From NCBI RefSeq assembly GCF_001638985.1, contig NW_017265135.1:673223-737222 (forward strand): a stretch of DNA of 64,000 bases, in the 5' to 3' direction. This document shows, piece by piece, positions 24,829 through 38,165 of this stretch. Positions within the stretch are counted from its first letter, which is position 1, and each line of letters begins with the position of its first letter. The notes below the pieces were generated by a model, which made no database searches, was not told the origin of the DNA, and was given only the letters and a program-made list of their open reading frames with translations. This DNA is from Phycomyces blakesleeanus NRRL 1555(-). Its lineage: Eukaryota; Mucoromycota; Mucoromycetes; Mucorales; Phycomycetaceae. A program made the position numbers and the translations under genes.

Positions 24829-27750
24829 ATAACATTAAATAATTTCATTTCTTTCTACTAGTATTTTTTAATGGGAGTTTAGTACAAAAATTAAAAGAAT
24901 ATAATTGGTTGCAAATTTGAAAAAAACACACTTCTTACCGAGCAAAATTTGAAAAATAAGACCTCTTTTTTCAAATTTTTTTTGTTTTATTACACTTAAT
25001 TTAAAGTTACAATTTGAAAAAGCCTTCAATATCCTTATAAAGTAATTTTTTTGGTTTTTTCAAAATGCATAAAGGTCGCTATAATAATCTACTTTTTTTT
25101 AATTTTTTAAATTTTTCATTACAATGCTAGTGAAACAGCCAAAAAAAAAATAACGGTGAATTTGATTTGTTCCTGATAAAGATTCTTTATATTTTTAGTC
25201 TAAAATGTTCCTGAAAAGATCAATTAATATGTATATGTATATTTTTATACCTGTTCTACTCTCAAATTGAACCTTTTTTTTTTTTTCTTTTTCTTTTGAG
25301 ATTTTTGGCTGGGTTCTAAGAAGAATCAATTTATGCTTTTTTTTTCAAGCTTAATTCGGTGGATTTGTAGTAACATTGATGAACAACGAAATGGAATAAT
25401 GCAGATATCAGTTTGAGCTTTCTTTTAAAAAAGAAATCGACGCACTTGTCCATACTAATGTCCAGGGTTTTGTTTAAGAATCTTACATAATGAATAGCCT
25501 AGCCTACCCGTCTTCTCTCTCCCTAGACCCCTCCTTTCTGAAAATCACTTCTAATACCTTTTTTCTTTTTCCTATTCTTCATCTCTTGGCCACCCTAAAC
25601 CCCTCTTCGTACTTTTGGCGATGCTTTGGAAACTCGCATATTTGATTCGATTATACAAATCGATAAAAAATGTCTTTAATGACTGACTATGAGGATACTA
25701 TTGTTAATTGTACTGTGATAATTACAGGTCTTTTTTTTATTTCTTTTAACTAACTATGTGCATTACATATACATATGCAATTTCACTTGTAGATACATCA
25801 ATATTGAACCTAGGGAAATAGAAGACCTTTATTTAATTCAAACTCAAATTTCTACTGTAGTCGGCGATTGTATATAGCGTAAATATGTTGGATAAAAGCT
25901 CGAGTAAACTCCTTTTTCATATTAATTATCAATCTCCGGTTTTTTTTAAATTACTTTTAAAGTTGTAGAAATATGGTTTTTTTTTGTCAACCTCTTGCTC
26001 CAGAACAAAGCAGCTTCTTTTTCGAATTCAATGAAGCATAAAGTTACATGTATATAAAAGGATTTATAGATATAATTTTTGTGCCAGCCCCTCCCCCCCC
26101 CCTTTTTTTTTTCTAGTTGGTATAAATTTTTCCGTGCTGTCATTTATTAGCGTATGTCGAAATAGTGCTTTTTTATTTTAATTTTAATTTTAATTTTATT
26201 TTTATTTTTTAAGAATAATAACATGACCAATATCATTTACTTTCTAACAACTGATAGCTCATAGTGTAACTTTACCATAAATGATAGAGTATTTGGGTCA
26301 TGAATTACATTTCTGAATAAAGAAACCGAAATGAATTTAATTTGAGGAATCTTACCAATTTTAAAATATGTATATCTAAATTGTTCGTAACCTACCCTTG
26401 TTGAGCTTGGTCACGAAGGTGAGAAATCTAGACAATAAAATGTCAGTTGTTACAAAGAGAAAGAAACAATATAAAGAAAAAAAGGGTTGTAAGATTACAC
26501 ATGCACACATAGAGTAATTACAACAAATACACATATGACTTACAAAATACAAATTTTTTTATTTATTTATTTATTCTTCATCTTCTATATTTTTTGTATA
26601 ACTTGATGATCAAATTATTTTGGGCTTCCAAGTCAGGGAAATAGTATATGTGGATTACTATTAATTATTTTGATCTTTTTCTTATACACCAAATGATTTA
26701 TTCACCAATACTAATAAGCTCTATCTTGACGGTGTCTCCTGTGACTTTTGGGTCGCAAAGAATAACAATATCGAAACCATCTATACCTCAAAACAACGTC
26801 AATATCGTTATCACAACGAATAAAAGAATAAGTATGAAATGGAGAAAGGAACCTGCAAAGCTCAATGCCAGCAAGAAGGACAAATCTGATTTGAGAAACA
26901 CTGGATTTCATACTTTTAAAATTAAAAAAAAACCATAAACCATAAACCGAAATATTAATTTTTTCTTTTCAAATGCTGGGCATTATTACTTTTTTCCAGA
27001 GTATAAAACGATAAGGCTTAATCATATGTCACTTTAACTTTGATAATCCAGAAGAAGAAGAAAACTTTCTCATGCATATGTGTATACCAAAAACTGTAAA
27101 TAATAATAATAATAAGCAATTATGTACGAGTAGGTTGGCGGGTAATCCAAGTAATGATAAATTCTATTGAAAGAGATACACCCCAATATTCAACTTCATC
27201 TGTGCACATCTTAGATGCCCAAATGGAATGTTGAGTTAATATTTCTTTGATTGGGGTGGTCATTTGTTCTTTCTTTATTATTGTATTGCTGTTAATATTT
27301 TGATGGCAAACTCTTTCTCTTGATACACACTCAAGGGTATTTAAGTCTAATGACCAATTAACTAACCAACTTTATAGCCATGGTTGGTACTTTAGGCCCA
27401 AACATCCCCCTTGTCATTTTCAAATGTTTTTATTTTCTTGTTTATAAAAAGAGAATAAGCAAAGTGACCTTGTTGAATATAAATATTTCAAACTTTTATA
27501 TATCAAAAAAAAGGTTCTCTGCTTACATGTAATATATATATTTATATATATACATTATGGTTGGGTAATTGTATTTGTAGTTTAATCTTGTACATACATA
27601 TAGAGTAGCTCGGTGAGCAATTTTTTTAAAGGAAAAAACGAGTATGTATATAAAAGGTCGAGATCCAGTATAAGTAAAATAGAAATAAAGATAGAGATAA
27701 AGGTAGATAAATAGATAGAGAAAGTAAGAAGACCTTTACACTGCATAGTA
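24829..27750. other. AT-rich intergenic region
   Basis: About 2.9 kb without a convincing gene. It holds many A/T homopolymers, a C9 tract near 26094 and (TTTTAA)n-like tracts near 26180. A 51-codon open frame at 25490-25645 (MNSLAYPSSLSLDPSFLKIT...) is less AT-rich than its surroundings but has no other support. An open frame at 26648-26938 ends in a poly-Lys segment and looks like chance. It may be decayed repeat or regulatory DNA. Confidence 0.4.
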
Positions 27751-29328
27751 TCATGCGAATCGGTGTTGATTTTTTGGAGAGCTGGTGGGAGAATCTTTGT
27801 TTTCTTCGTCAGGCAAAGTTGTTTGGCTCCACCCAAAGGTACCCTCACTGCCTAAAGGGCGCCTTGAACTTGTCCGAGGACTGCAAAATAACATTTCCGA
27901 AATAGTATCACCCAAAGGTGACTGTACACTAAAAGGACTGGGTGGGCAGATGTCATGCCCAATTGTGGTGGTATTGGTATTGGTATTGGTGGTAGTATTA
28001 ATGACTGATTTTTCGGTAAATCCACTGTGTTTTTGGATAACGTAAGATGGGCGGCTTGTAAAACTGTAATTGACGGTGGAGTCAAAGGGTAGGTGTAGAG
28101 ATAGGGTATCTCGTTCAGGTTCCATAAAGTCGTGTCTCAGTCGGCTACGGATACTTTGGTTTTCTTCGTCGCTTGCTCTATTATCGGCATCTGGGCTTTC
28201 TTTTACGTATTTTAACTGCTTGATAATAAGATAAGATGATAGATACCCTGCTTAGAGAATTAGTGGTCATAATAATAATAATAATAACAATTGTAGTTGT
28301 AGTGATATTGATATTAGGAAAGGTAATTCAATTGGGTAAATGTACTTTACAGTCAATAGTATAGATTATTGGTGAACTACCGCCCATTACTCGTAGAGAT
28401 AATAATAAACCTGTAACTATGTTTGTTGCGCAAGCAGCAAAACTTTTTTTTTTTTGAAAAAAAAATTGGGTGCACATTTGATAATAATTAGATACATTAT
28501 TCTCTTTTTTTTTAAAAAAAAAATACCAATAAAGAAGACCTTCTGCAATTAATGTCTTTTGGACACTGGTTCCAAATAGCTTGTACTGACGGTATATTAC
28601 CAGAATAAACCAATAAGACAACATTGTATTTGAAATACTGTCTACGGCTGTTTTAATGATGACACCATACAATGCTACATAGCGTGGTTACTATAAAAAA
28701 AAGATGATAGATATAATGTTCTGTGAATTAAAACGATGCTTACGATAATTTGTTATGCATACACCATTGTCATAGTAAGATTCTGATCGACTGAGAGTAA
28801 AGTTGAGTATGATGACAATAAGAATACCGAGTAAAGGAAGTGCTCCGAAAAAGAGTACGATCTTTGATCGCTGATTTCCGATGTACGCCTTGCACAATAA
28901 CACATATTGAAGGCAGAAGTCTCCTAGATTCACACCAACGACAGAAAATAGTAGTCTCTAAATAACAAAAGAAAAGATAAGATGCTTGTTACTATTGCTA
29001 TTGTTATTGTTATTTGGGCCGTGAAATATAAAATTTGATATCTTACGAATGTGCAACTTATTTCTACAAAGGATGTAAGCAGGGTAACAAAGGTAACCAC
29101 GACGCCCAAAAATGCCTGGGCAAATACAATTCCATGCAGTGGTTTATGAGACTTGTGGAATATCCAACCGGATTCGATAGTCTGCCAGACAAAACAAGAC
29201 ATGCCGATGCTAACAAACACGATAGAGAATGTGACATCGAATGGTATGAATATCCGCCCATCTTCTTGGAGACTGCTGGTGGTGTCAAGAGGTGTAGAGC
29301 CCATAGTATCTGATGCGTTGACATTCAT
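27751..29328 (-). CDS. putative seven-transmembrane, GPCR-like membrane protein with a cytoplasmic Ser/Thr-rich tail
   Basis: Exons 29328-29047, 28957-28744, 28674-28527, 28442-28351 and 28247-27751 sum to 1,233 nt (410 residues). Seven hydrophobic segments follow a short N-terminus carrying an N-glycosylation site (NVNASDTM): FSIVFVSIGMSCFVWQTI, IVFAQAFLGVVVTFVTLL, LLFSVVGVNLGDFCLQYVLL, IVLFFGALPLLGILIVIIL, LYGVIIKTAVDSISNTML, AACATNIVTGLLLSLRVM and SPIIYTIDWYLSSYLIIK. A hydrophilic tail of about 155 residues rich in Ser/Thr, with an NTNTNTNTTT run, ends the protein. The layout is that of a 7TM receptor, but I cannot place it in a known fungal class. Two junctions (acceptors at 28675 and 28443) are chosen because they alone keep the frame; the second lies after a poly-A tract. 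Confidence 0.65.
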
Positions 29329-30712
29329 TTGTATTTAAATGATAAGCCAAGAGTATCGACGTATGTATATATGTGGAGGGAGTATAAACGGATATCTGGA
29401 TCGAAATAGAGAAAGCGAAAGAGAGAAAGGGGGGAGAAATGATGAGGATAAAGGTAGAAAGAGAGTTGAATATAACAATGATTTGAGATGAAGTTGTTAA
29501 CAGTTTCTTATGGTTTTGTACGTTAAGGGGGGTGTGTGGTTTCCTGATCTCGACAGAATCTCGGGAGTTAAACGAGTGGCCAATAATAGCTTGTACCAAA
29601 AGAACTTGTTCGACTTGGTCATCTTTTAAAGCTCTGAAGAGAAGTAAAATATTATAAAAGCTTTTAGAAAGATTCTCACATCTTGATATGTATTTATATA
29701 TACTTTAGACAATCATTTACACGACTTGCTCTCATAATTTAATTATCTGTAGCTATAGAAAAAAAATAATGAAACCATCTTATTCATTATCTCTGTAGGT
29801 ATCTATATTTGTACAATTACTTAAATTCAAGGTAGTCTAGTGTGCTAAAGGCAATGGTTGATCTTTCGTGTTGCAGTAGTATTTTCTCAAAGTAAGGTTA
29901 ATTGTGGATTGATTGATGTGAATCAAACAAGGTTAATTTTTGTGCTTTCCTTTCTTTTTTTGGGTTGTTGTAATTACTGGACTTGGCTGTTGGTATCTAC
30001 TTATACATGTGTTGTAGAAATGCTATCCAACAAAAAAAGGTACCGTACGATTGGTCAAATCTGTCAATAGGGAAGACACTGATGTGTGTCAATCACACCT
30101 TTTTTTTGCGCTTGTTAAATGACCGTCTATTGAGACAATGGGATTTATCGATTGGGTGAACCAAGGTACAAATTTTATATTTTATTGATATGTGAACCTG
30201 TTGTTTCAAAAACAAAAAAAAAAGTACAAAAAAAAGGACAGAAGAAACTTGAACATTTATCTATTTATGGATATTGGTTCTATTTCACCTGTTGGTATTA
30301 TTTTGGTTGGTATTATTTTGCAGGACAGTCAATTAATTAATTTTTTATTTTGTTTCCTTGGTTACTAATACAAAAATGAAATTATGAATATTACAGCTTT
30401 ATATAAATCACGTCATATCGTTTTTATTTTATTTTGTTCTCTTAATGATTTTTTTTTATCTTTAATATGATTTTTGATAATAATACTAATGATATTTTTC
30501 AGATATGGTATGAATTTGATTCATGCCTGTCTTGAAGTAAAAAAAAAAAAAAAAAAGCAAGAAGAAGAGATGTGAAATACAAAAGGACAAAAGTATAAAG
30601 ACGGGGACTCAATTGTGCCTTACCCAGTCTTCCAATAACAGGCTGTTTAGCTGATACCATCTTTAAGATGGAATATAGTCAAGTCCGAAATCTGCTTTTT
30701 TTTTCTTTGCAA

Positions 30713-30744
<32 letters not shown>

Positions 30745-31482
30745 TGTTTTTATTTTGGCTTCAGTGCTTTGACGATCTTATGTTCAAAGTGTGGGAATAT
30801 AGCAAATTGCTTGTGTTTTGTAAACTGACAGAATGGTCGTACTAACTTTCTTTTTTGCTTTTTGCTTTTTGCTTTTCATTTTCATTTTCATTTTCATTAC
30901 AGGCCTAAGTTTTTTGTTTGTTTTTGTTGGTAAGTATAAGAGTTAAGGAATTAGATTTAGAATTCTGGCCGTATTTGCCGTGTATTTCAAAAGCATTGCG
31001 CTTTTAAAAATAAGCTATAATGATTTGTTCTTGACGCAGTAATTCTTCTATATTATTTCCTTTTAAGCTCTGACGTTGCTAAGAAACTCTTTTTTTTTTC
31101 TTTGTATATTTATATTTATATATAACAGGCTGTTTTAGCGCATTGGCTTGTTCAGTTTAGCCCAGAAAAATATACGTAAAAACCAAACGGACTTTATAGT
31201 AATTTATTTATTTTTTTCAGTATAAATGAAACAAACGGAAAAGTTTTATATGTTTCTTCTTTTCTTCCTTCTTCCTTTTATTTTTTTACAAAAATAATCT
31301 TGTATTTCTTTATACCTCTTTAATATTCTTTTGAGTTTTTAAAGAACCATAAACACACCAAGTTTTTTATTTCTTTTTGTTGAAAAAGGAACAAGTTACA
31401 GAATCCGGGTCTCTGGCCACAACAGTAGAAAATTACGTTTTTGTCCCCTTCCCTCACTAAAACCACCCATCTCCACCACACC
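29329..31482. other. AT-rich intergenic region
   Basis: About 2.1 kb between the 7TM gene (upstream side) and the permease. It holds long T and A tracts, (TTA)n near 30720-30741, a (TTTTGC)n-like run near 30850-30875 and (CATTTT)n near 30876-30896. No gene was seen. The permease promoter should lie at its right end, where the sequence is strongly T-rich. Confidence 0.5.
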
Positions 31483-33349
31483 ATGGAAATCAAAAAAGTC
31501 CAGGATGATGGCCGATCTGCCATCACCACTATCGAAAATATCGACACCATGTCAGATACAGCCTCTACAGTTCCTGCCGGCCATACCCTTCAGCGTAATC
31601 TGAAGGCCCGTCATATTCAAATGATTGCTCTTGGCGGCACAATTGGTAAAGAAATAGAAATCTTATAAAAGTATAAGCTCTCAAATAGGAGATCAAATCT
31701 CAAACCTTATCGTTTTTTCTTATTCTTTTACTAATTAATTAATTAACTGATTGATTGATTTGTTTGATTTATATATATAAAGGTACTGGTCTGTTTATGG
31801 CCTCTGGTAAATCTATCTCCATGGGCGGTCCCGGTGGAGCATTGGTTGGTTATGCCATCGTTGGAATTCTCGTATTTTGCGTAATGATGAGTCTTGGTGA
31901 AATGGCTGCCTATATTCCTGTTTCTGGCTCTTTCTCTCACTTTGCCACCCGTTTTGCTGACCCCTCCCTCGGCTTCTGCGTCGGTTGGGTCTACTGGGCT
32001 AACTGGGCTATCGGTGTAGCTGTCGAATTGACAGGTGTTGCGATGATTATGGAATACTGGATAGACAGTGTTCCGACCGTTGTCTGGAGTATCATCTGCC
32101 TTGTCATTCTTCTGTCTATCAACGTATTCTCAGTCAAAGGTTACGGTGAAATTGAGTAAGTAAATTGATAAATATTCTCTATTAATTAATTCATTAATTC
32201 ATTAATTCATTAATTCATTAACTAATCATCTTCTTTTAAATTCTATTCTATAGATATTGGTTTTCTCTCATCAAGATCATTACAGTAATTATCTTTGTAA
32301 TCGTCGGTATCTGTGTTGACACTGGTGCAGTCGGCGGAAATCACATTGGCGTCACCAACTTCCATCTCGAGGGCGGTGCATTCCCATTCGGTTTCCTTGG
32401 CGTTTTCAATGTGTTCCTCACAGCAGCTTTTGCCTTTAACGGTGTCGAAATCGTTGGTATCACTGCTGGTGAGTCCATGAACCCCCACAAGACTGTCCCG
32501 GCCGCTGTCAAACAAGTTTTTATCCGTATCGTTCTGTTCTACATCCTCTCTATCCTCGTCATCGGTCTCGTCATCCCTTACACTGATCCCAACTTGCTCA
32601 AGGGTTCTAGCAGTGTCTCCGTCAGTCCTTTTACTCTCGTGTTCGAAAAGGCCGGTGCGTCCTGGGCTGCCGATGTGATGAATGCCATTATCCTCATCAC
32701 CATGATCTCGGCCGGTAACTCGGGTGTCTACTCCTCCAGCCGTACACTGCTCGCACTTTCCCAAGATGGCTACGCTCCTCGATTCTTTATGCGTGTCAAC
32801 CGGTTTGGTATTCCATTCTGGTCGGTCTTGGCCACCTGTTCGATTGGTTGCCTGGCCTTCTTGACAAGTCTGTTCAGTTCTGGAGTTGTTTTCAACTGGC
32901 TGACTACCTTGACCTCGGTAGCCGGTCTGATCACCTGGGTAACCATCTCGATCACTCACATCCGATTCCGCCAAGGCTATATCAGCCAGGGCCGTCTGTT
33001 GTCCGCACTTCCTTATGTGGCTCCATTCTATCCCTTTGGCGACATCTTTGTGATCGTTATCGGAACAATCGTTATCTGCGGACAGGGCTACAAGTCATTC
33101 ATGGCACCTATCAAGGCCGAGGATATTGTTTCATCCTATATTGGCCTGGCCTTTGCCGTCGTACTTTATGTGGGACACAAAGTGATTGTCAGACCGTCAT
33201 TTGTAAAAGTAGCCGATATGGACTTTGATACTGGAACGATCAAACAAACTGTATTCGACATTCGTGAAGACGAGAAATTTGCCAGCGATGGCCTTCCTAT
33301 CCCTTGGTGGAAGCGTGTGGGAAAGAAGGCTTTGCAAATTATTGCTTGA
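31483..33349 (+). CDS. amino-acid permease (YAT family of the APC superfamily)
   Basis: Exons 31483-31645, 31783-32155 and 32254-33349 give 543 residues. The cytosolic N-terminus ends in NLKARHIQMIALGGTIGTGLF, the signature of fungal YAT permeases at the start of TM1. Later family landmarks are MSLGEMAAYIPVSGSF, FAFNGVEIVGITAGES, AVKQVFIRIVLFYILS and NAIILITMISAGNSGVYSSS with SRTLLALSQDGYAPRF. About 12 membrane helices can be counted. The C-terminus is short and ends WWKRVGKKALQIIA. It imports amino acids across the plasma membrane with protons; specificity cannot be read, although LysP/Lyp1-type proteins share these motifs. Codon use is rich in C-ending codons in exon 3, unlike most neighbours, which suggests high expression. 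Confidence 0.93.
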
Positions 33350-34128
33350 GCTCAACCTCAACTAACTTTAATCTATTGATCAATCAAGCCCTATCTTTTT
33401 CACGCTAATCATGCATATTTCTTTTTATTTTATTTTTCTTTTATTTTCTTAGACTCTTTCACTACCCCCCACTTTATTTCAATTTTCAATTTTTTCTTTC
33501 TTTCTTTCTTTTTCTTCTTCTTTATCTAAATATCTTTATATTTTTATACAAGAAGTATTAATTTCTTACATACACATAGAAAAGAATTAAATCTATATAA
33601 TTAATTAATATATATATAATAAAAATAAAAAATCTTTTCAACAAGGCCAAAAAAAAAAAATTCAATTCAATTCAATTCAATTCAATCAAATCTCCAAGCA
33701 ATCCAAAAAAAACGTGTTTGTGGCATCATTTGAAACACCGACCTTTCCTTCCATAAGATACAATCCAAGTCGGCAAAAAAACTCCCCTTTTATCAATCAG
33801 ATACCTCTCTCAATATTTCTTTCTCCCTTTCTCCCTTTCTCCCTTTCTCCCTTGCTCTCTCTCTCTCTTTTGTGCCATCTCTCCATATATATCTTTCTCT
33901 CTCTTTATTACTATTATTATTATTATTATTATTATCATTTTCTTCGTCATCCTGTCTATATAGCATCTGCATTCTTTTGCTATCAACGATTGTGGTAAGC
34001 TGCTTTTGATGTAAAGAATGAAAGCAAGAAATACTTAAACCCTTTATTATTATTTTATTTTATTTATGTGTTTGCTGGCCTCGTAGAATTCGTATATATT
34101 ATTATTATTATTATTATTTTGAAACAGA
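33350..34128. other. intergenic region upstream of CDC42
   Basis: Holds the permease 3' flank, a (TTCAA)n run at 33661-33685, (CTTTCTCC)n at 33823-33850 and (TTA)n near 33910. The CT-rich stretch may belong to the CDC42 promoter or 5' UTR. An additional upstream intron is possible, as an acceptor-like CAG lies a few bases before the CDC42 ATG. Confidence 0.5.
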
Positions 34129-34683
34129 ATGCAGACCATCAAATGTGTTGTTGTTGGTGATGGTGCAGTTGGAAAGGTGTGTGTGTGTGTCTGTACATGC
34201 GTATGCGATTAGGCGCATCTGTCTCTATGTTTCTTCTTTTTTTTATTGTATTTTCTATTAACAAATCAAAGCCAACTAACGCCAAGAAAAAGAAAAGAAA
34301 AGAAAAGAAAAGCAAATGAATGAATGAATGAATGAATGAATGAATGAATGAATGAATGAATGAATGACAATATATACATTATTATTTTACCGATACTAAA
34401 GGAAGAAGGACTTATGTTTTTATTTATCTATTTGATAGACATGTCTCTTGATATCATACACAACCAACAAGTTCCCCTCCGAATACGTCCCTACAGTGAG
34501 TTTTTGATATTCTCTTTTTTTTCAATTTCGTCCGACTCCTCGCAACGTAACAACGCAACCCAACATAACAATACAATACAACACAACTTAATGCAACCCA
34601 ACCCAACTCAAATCAAATCAAATCAACTCGATTCTTCGACTCGACTCGACCCAAATCAATGTGAAATAATAGAATAGAAAAAT

Positions 34684-34719
<36 letters not shown>

Positions 34720-35721
34720 CGGTGGTGGTGGTGGTTGGTTAATGGTTTGGTCGTACACAAATTTGTGCTCGACACACCAGCAAACAAACCCATGGGATAT
34801 CTTCAAATTCGGCAAACTGTTATTTTTGTTTTTTTGGGTCTTTTTGGTTAAACACATTGTTCTACTTGTCTGTTTGTTCTTTTGTTTGTTTGTTCACTGG
34901 CAATATTTCTAATGCGTGATATTTATTTATATATGTATAGGTCTTTGATAATTATGCTGTGACAGTTATGATCGGTAGGCAGTCCAGACGAGTTTGATCT
35001 CAACAACGACAAAAAAAAATCAAAAAAAAATCAGCCGAATAATAATAGCAGTGATATCAGCATATTTTCATTTTCATTTTATTTCTTACATTCTAAATCT
35101 ATGCATATTTCCTTGTCTTTTTCTTTCTTTAGGAGATGAGCCTTACACCCTTGGCTTGTTCGATACTGCAGGTAAGAAATAAAATAAAATTAAAATATAA
35201 GGAAGAGATCTCGACAACAAAGAGAAAATGAAAGCGTATTGGTAAAGGTTGGTTATTGATCAAGAAAGAATGAAAACAAAAACAAAAAACAAAAAACAAC
35301 AACGATTGTTGTTGGTATATAAGGTCAAGAGGATTATGATAGACTTCGCCCTTTGTCGTACCCACAAACCGACGTTTTCCTTGTTTGCTTCTCGGTCACT
35401 TCGCCAGCTTCGTTCGAGAACGTCAAGGAAAAGTGGTTCCCTGAGGTCCACCACCACTGCCCAGGTGTTCCATGCTTAATTGTCGGTACTCAGATCGATT
35501 TACGCGACGATTCGGCTGTTCTGGAGAAGTTGGCCCGTCAGAAGCAGCGACCGATTGGATTTGATGCAGGCGAGCGCCTGGCAAGAGAATTAGGAGCAGT
35601 TAAATATGTTGAATGCTCTGCTCTTACTCAAAAAGGCTTAAAGAACGTGTTTGATGAGGCTATTGTCGCCGCACTTGAACCACCTGTGAAGAAGAAGTCA
35701 AAGAAGTGCTCCATTCTATAA
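34129..35721 (+). CDS. CDC42: Cdc42-type Rho GTPase
   Basis: Five exons (34129-34176, 34439-34495, 34941-34974, 35133-35171, 35324-35721) give exactly 191 residues, the standard Cdc42 length. Motifs: GDGAVGKTCLL (P-loop), YVPTVFDNYAV (effector loop with Thr35), [20 protein letters not shown] (switch II), GTQIDLRDD (base recognition) and [11 protein letters not shown]. The C-terminus has a KKKSKK polybasic stretch and a CSIL CAAX box; the final Leu predicts geranylgeranylation. It controls polarity and hyphal growth at the plasma membrane. Introns 1 and 2 are long for this window (262 and 445 nt). Intron 1 contains a (GAAT)n microsatellite. Confidence 0.97.
34317..34366. repeat. (GAAT)12 microsatellite in CDC42 intron 1
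   Basis: About twelve perfect GAAT/ATGA units, preceded by (AAAAG)n. Located inside the first intron of CDC42. Confidence 0.9.
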
Positions 35722-36347
35722 AAACAAAAAAAAAACAAAAAGAAATGAAAACGCAAATGAAAAAAAGGACAAAAGAACCAAAAAAAAACCCCCCCGCCTA
35801 CCTCTCCAACAAACAACAACAAAAACAAACGCTATATCTGACAACTTCTTATTCTTCTTTTCCGTCGTCTTATTCTTTCTTTATTTTACCTTATTTTACT
35901 TCTTTTTTTTAAACTTTACCTTACTTTTACGTTTCTCCTTTTATTATTTTATTTTACTTTATTTTTTGATTATTTTTTTTTTGATATCAGTCAATGCCTG
36001 ACTATAATAGGCTTACATTATTGTATTCTATTCAAATCTTTTTTTTAAATCCCTACGTCTTTGTTACTTTGGGAAGCTCCATAAACACAGCCAAATACCT
36101 TTCTTTCATCCAAAAGAAATTATATATGCTTCTTTATATATATGTATATATGTGTATATATATATTAATGTATGTATGTATACCATGTATAAAAAAAATA
36201 AGGGCAGGCAAACTAGCAAACAGGCAGAGAGGACAAAAAACCGTGAAAGCAGACAAATTGGACAGGCAGGCCAAAAGATAGAAAAGATAGATAAAGAAAG
36301 AAAGAAGAAGAAGAAAAAAGAGATATTCGGGTAGCAAAAAAAAGGAA

Positions 36348-38165
36348 TCAAAGGAAGTACTGGCTGCCCGGGCCAGCCGTGGATGAGACGTCTCCTTGGA
36401 CCTCATTTTCCAAGAATATCCGATAATCACTTTCAAATATTGCCTTTCGATTATCAGGTATCTTGAGAATGGCAGCCTTGTTACCGCAACGATAACAGTA
36501 GTTTGGTGCAGACCACAGTGTGACAAGGTTCTTGTCTGCAAAGGGATAGTTGTACCCCTCGTCTACTAGCTGATGGCTTCGTACAATTAACTCTACACCA
36601 TTATTATGACAAAACTATATATATCAAATTATATATATTATTTATAAGTTAAAAATGTTTGTATTCCATTGTGTTGCATGCATATTTATATATATATATA
36701 TATAGTTTAACTTACTGCATTAGTGGGCACATATCCAAATAGAAAACCACCTCCACGAGGACTGATCGCCCAAGAATCTACGTGAGCTTCAGGGTCAGAC
36801 CAAAGAAGATCTAAAATAGAATAAAATAAATACAAGGAATCAGTAATAAGAATAAGAAATAATACCACATAAGAGATTGCTTTATGGTAATCGAATATAC
36901 AAAACCATCGACCTTTTATATATATATATACTTACCACAGGGACCACCCGACTGTGGGAGTTCTTGCATTCTGAACAGGGTTCTGTAGACAGTAAGCATG
37001 TAAAGATTAGTTAATATATAATAAATTGAGATGATTTCTATCTCTGTCTCTCTCTCTTTTGAGTATTAAAAAAAAAGAAGCATTACCGAATGGAATCTAC
37101 TGACGGCAGTTCGGGCGAGAGACCTCCGTGTACACAAAACACGGTGCCATCAATTAACTTAAAGATAGGAAACGAGAAGAAAATTGAGTTAATTGGATTT
37201 CATACGTAAAGATATTCTTTAATGTTAACGTTAGCCTTATAATATTCTAATGACTTACAGCAGCCAATGGGAGATAATCAAAAACTGTGCAGCACCACTC
37301 CCACACTTTTGAGCTTTGGTATTTAGCCAGGCACTCGTCTATAAAGAAGAATCAATTTCAAAATGTATCTTTTTTTTTGGTACAGAAAAAAAGTATATAT
37401 ATATATAGATAGATAGATAGATAGATATATTTCGATTGATTGATTGATTGATTGGTTTAATCGATGCTAATTTATTCTATTTTATTTTTTTACCATAAAA
37501 TCCATAAACCCGCGTAACGTTCCGACTTTCGTGATTGCCTCTTGTAAGTGTGATGCGGTCTGGGTACCTTTTTGATTTCAATTTTACATTATTAATATGG
37601 GGTTTTTTTTCAGGTCCAAGGACGATATGTATGTAGAAAGTACTAATTATTCATTCATTTTATTTGCAGCTATATCTTTCTTACTTGACTTTCAGCAAAA
37701 GAAGAAGAGTAAGTGTCTCGAGGGAATAACGTCCACGATCAACAAAATCACCCTAAATGAATGAATAAATAAATAAATATATATATATATAAGAAAGAGA
37801 GACATATGAGAGCTTGTTAAATATATATATTACCATAAAGACATAGGATACTCCAGGCAATTCACCGCCTACTTCAAGCAACTTCAGTAGGTCATAGAAC
37901 TGACCGTGTATGTCGCCACAAAGGGTGACAGGTGCCTGCACTGGGACAACAGTAGATTCCTCGGCAAGTATTTCCTTTAACTACAAAAACAAGAAAAGAA
38001 AAGAAAGAGCATCTGATGTGAGCCGATATATTGATGAATGGATATATTATTATTATTTTTCTTATAAAAAAAAGGTGTAATTACTTTATTACAAAGTAGG
38101 CGCATGTCGTTCTCGGCAAGGTACTTGCATTGCCGGACGGATTCGATGCAAGCGTCAACATCCAT
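36348..38165 (-). CDS. PP2A-family Ser/Thr phosphatase catalytic subunit (Ppg1/PP4/PP6-like)
   Basis: Nine exons (38165-38085, 37980-37834, 37752-37685, 37567-37494, 37338-37259, 37157-37087, 36982-36936, 36810-36716, 36614-36348) sum to 930 nt, 309 residues. All metallophosphatase motifs are present: [77 protein letters not shown] and [12 protein letters not shown]. It ends YFL, the carboxyl-methylated tail of PP2A-like enzymes. N-terminus [20 protein letters not shown] is closest to Ppg1/PP4/PP6 proteins rather than to PP2A itself. In yeast Ppg1 works in the Far (STRIPAK-like) complex. Assignment within the PP2A-like group needs a tree. The many short exons contrast with one- to four-exon neighbours. 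Confidence 0.9.

Noticed and set aside
25490..25645. 51-codon plus-strand frame with a signal-like start
   Set aside because: Mildly interesting composition only; no promoter, splice or homology evidence, so it is noted in the intergenic entry and not called a gene.
26648..26938. 96-codon plus-strand frame
   Set aside because: AT-driven composition, ends in poly-Lys, no splice or domain evidence; the opposite strand is equally open.
30636..31135. The 13-mer TAACAGGCTGTTT occurs at 30636 and again at 31123
   Set aside because: A direct pair of 13 bp without matching flanks is too little to define an element.
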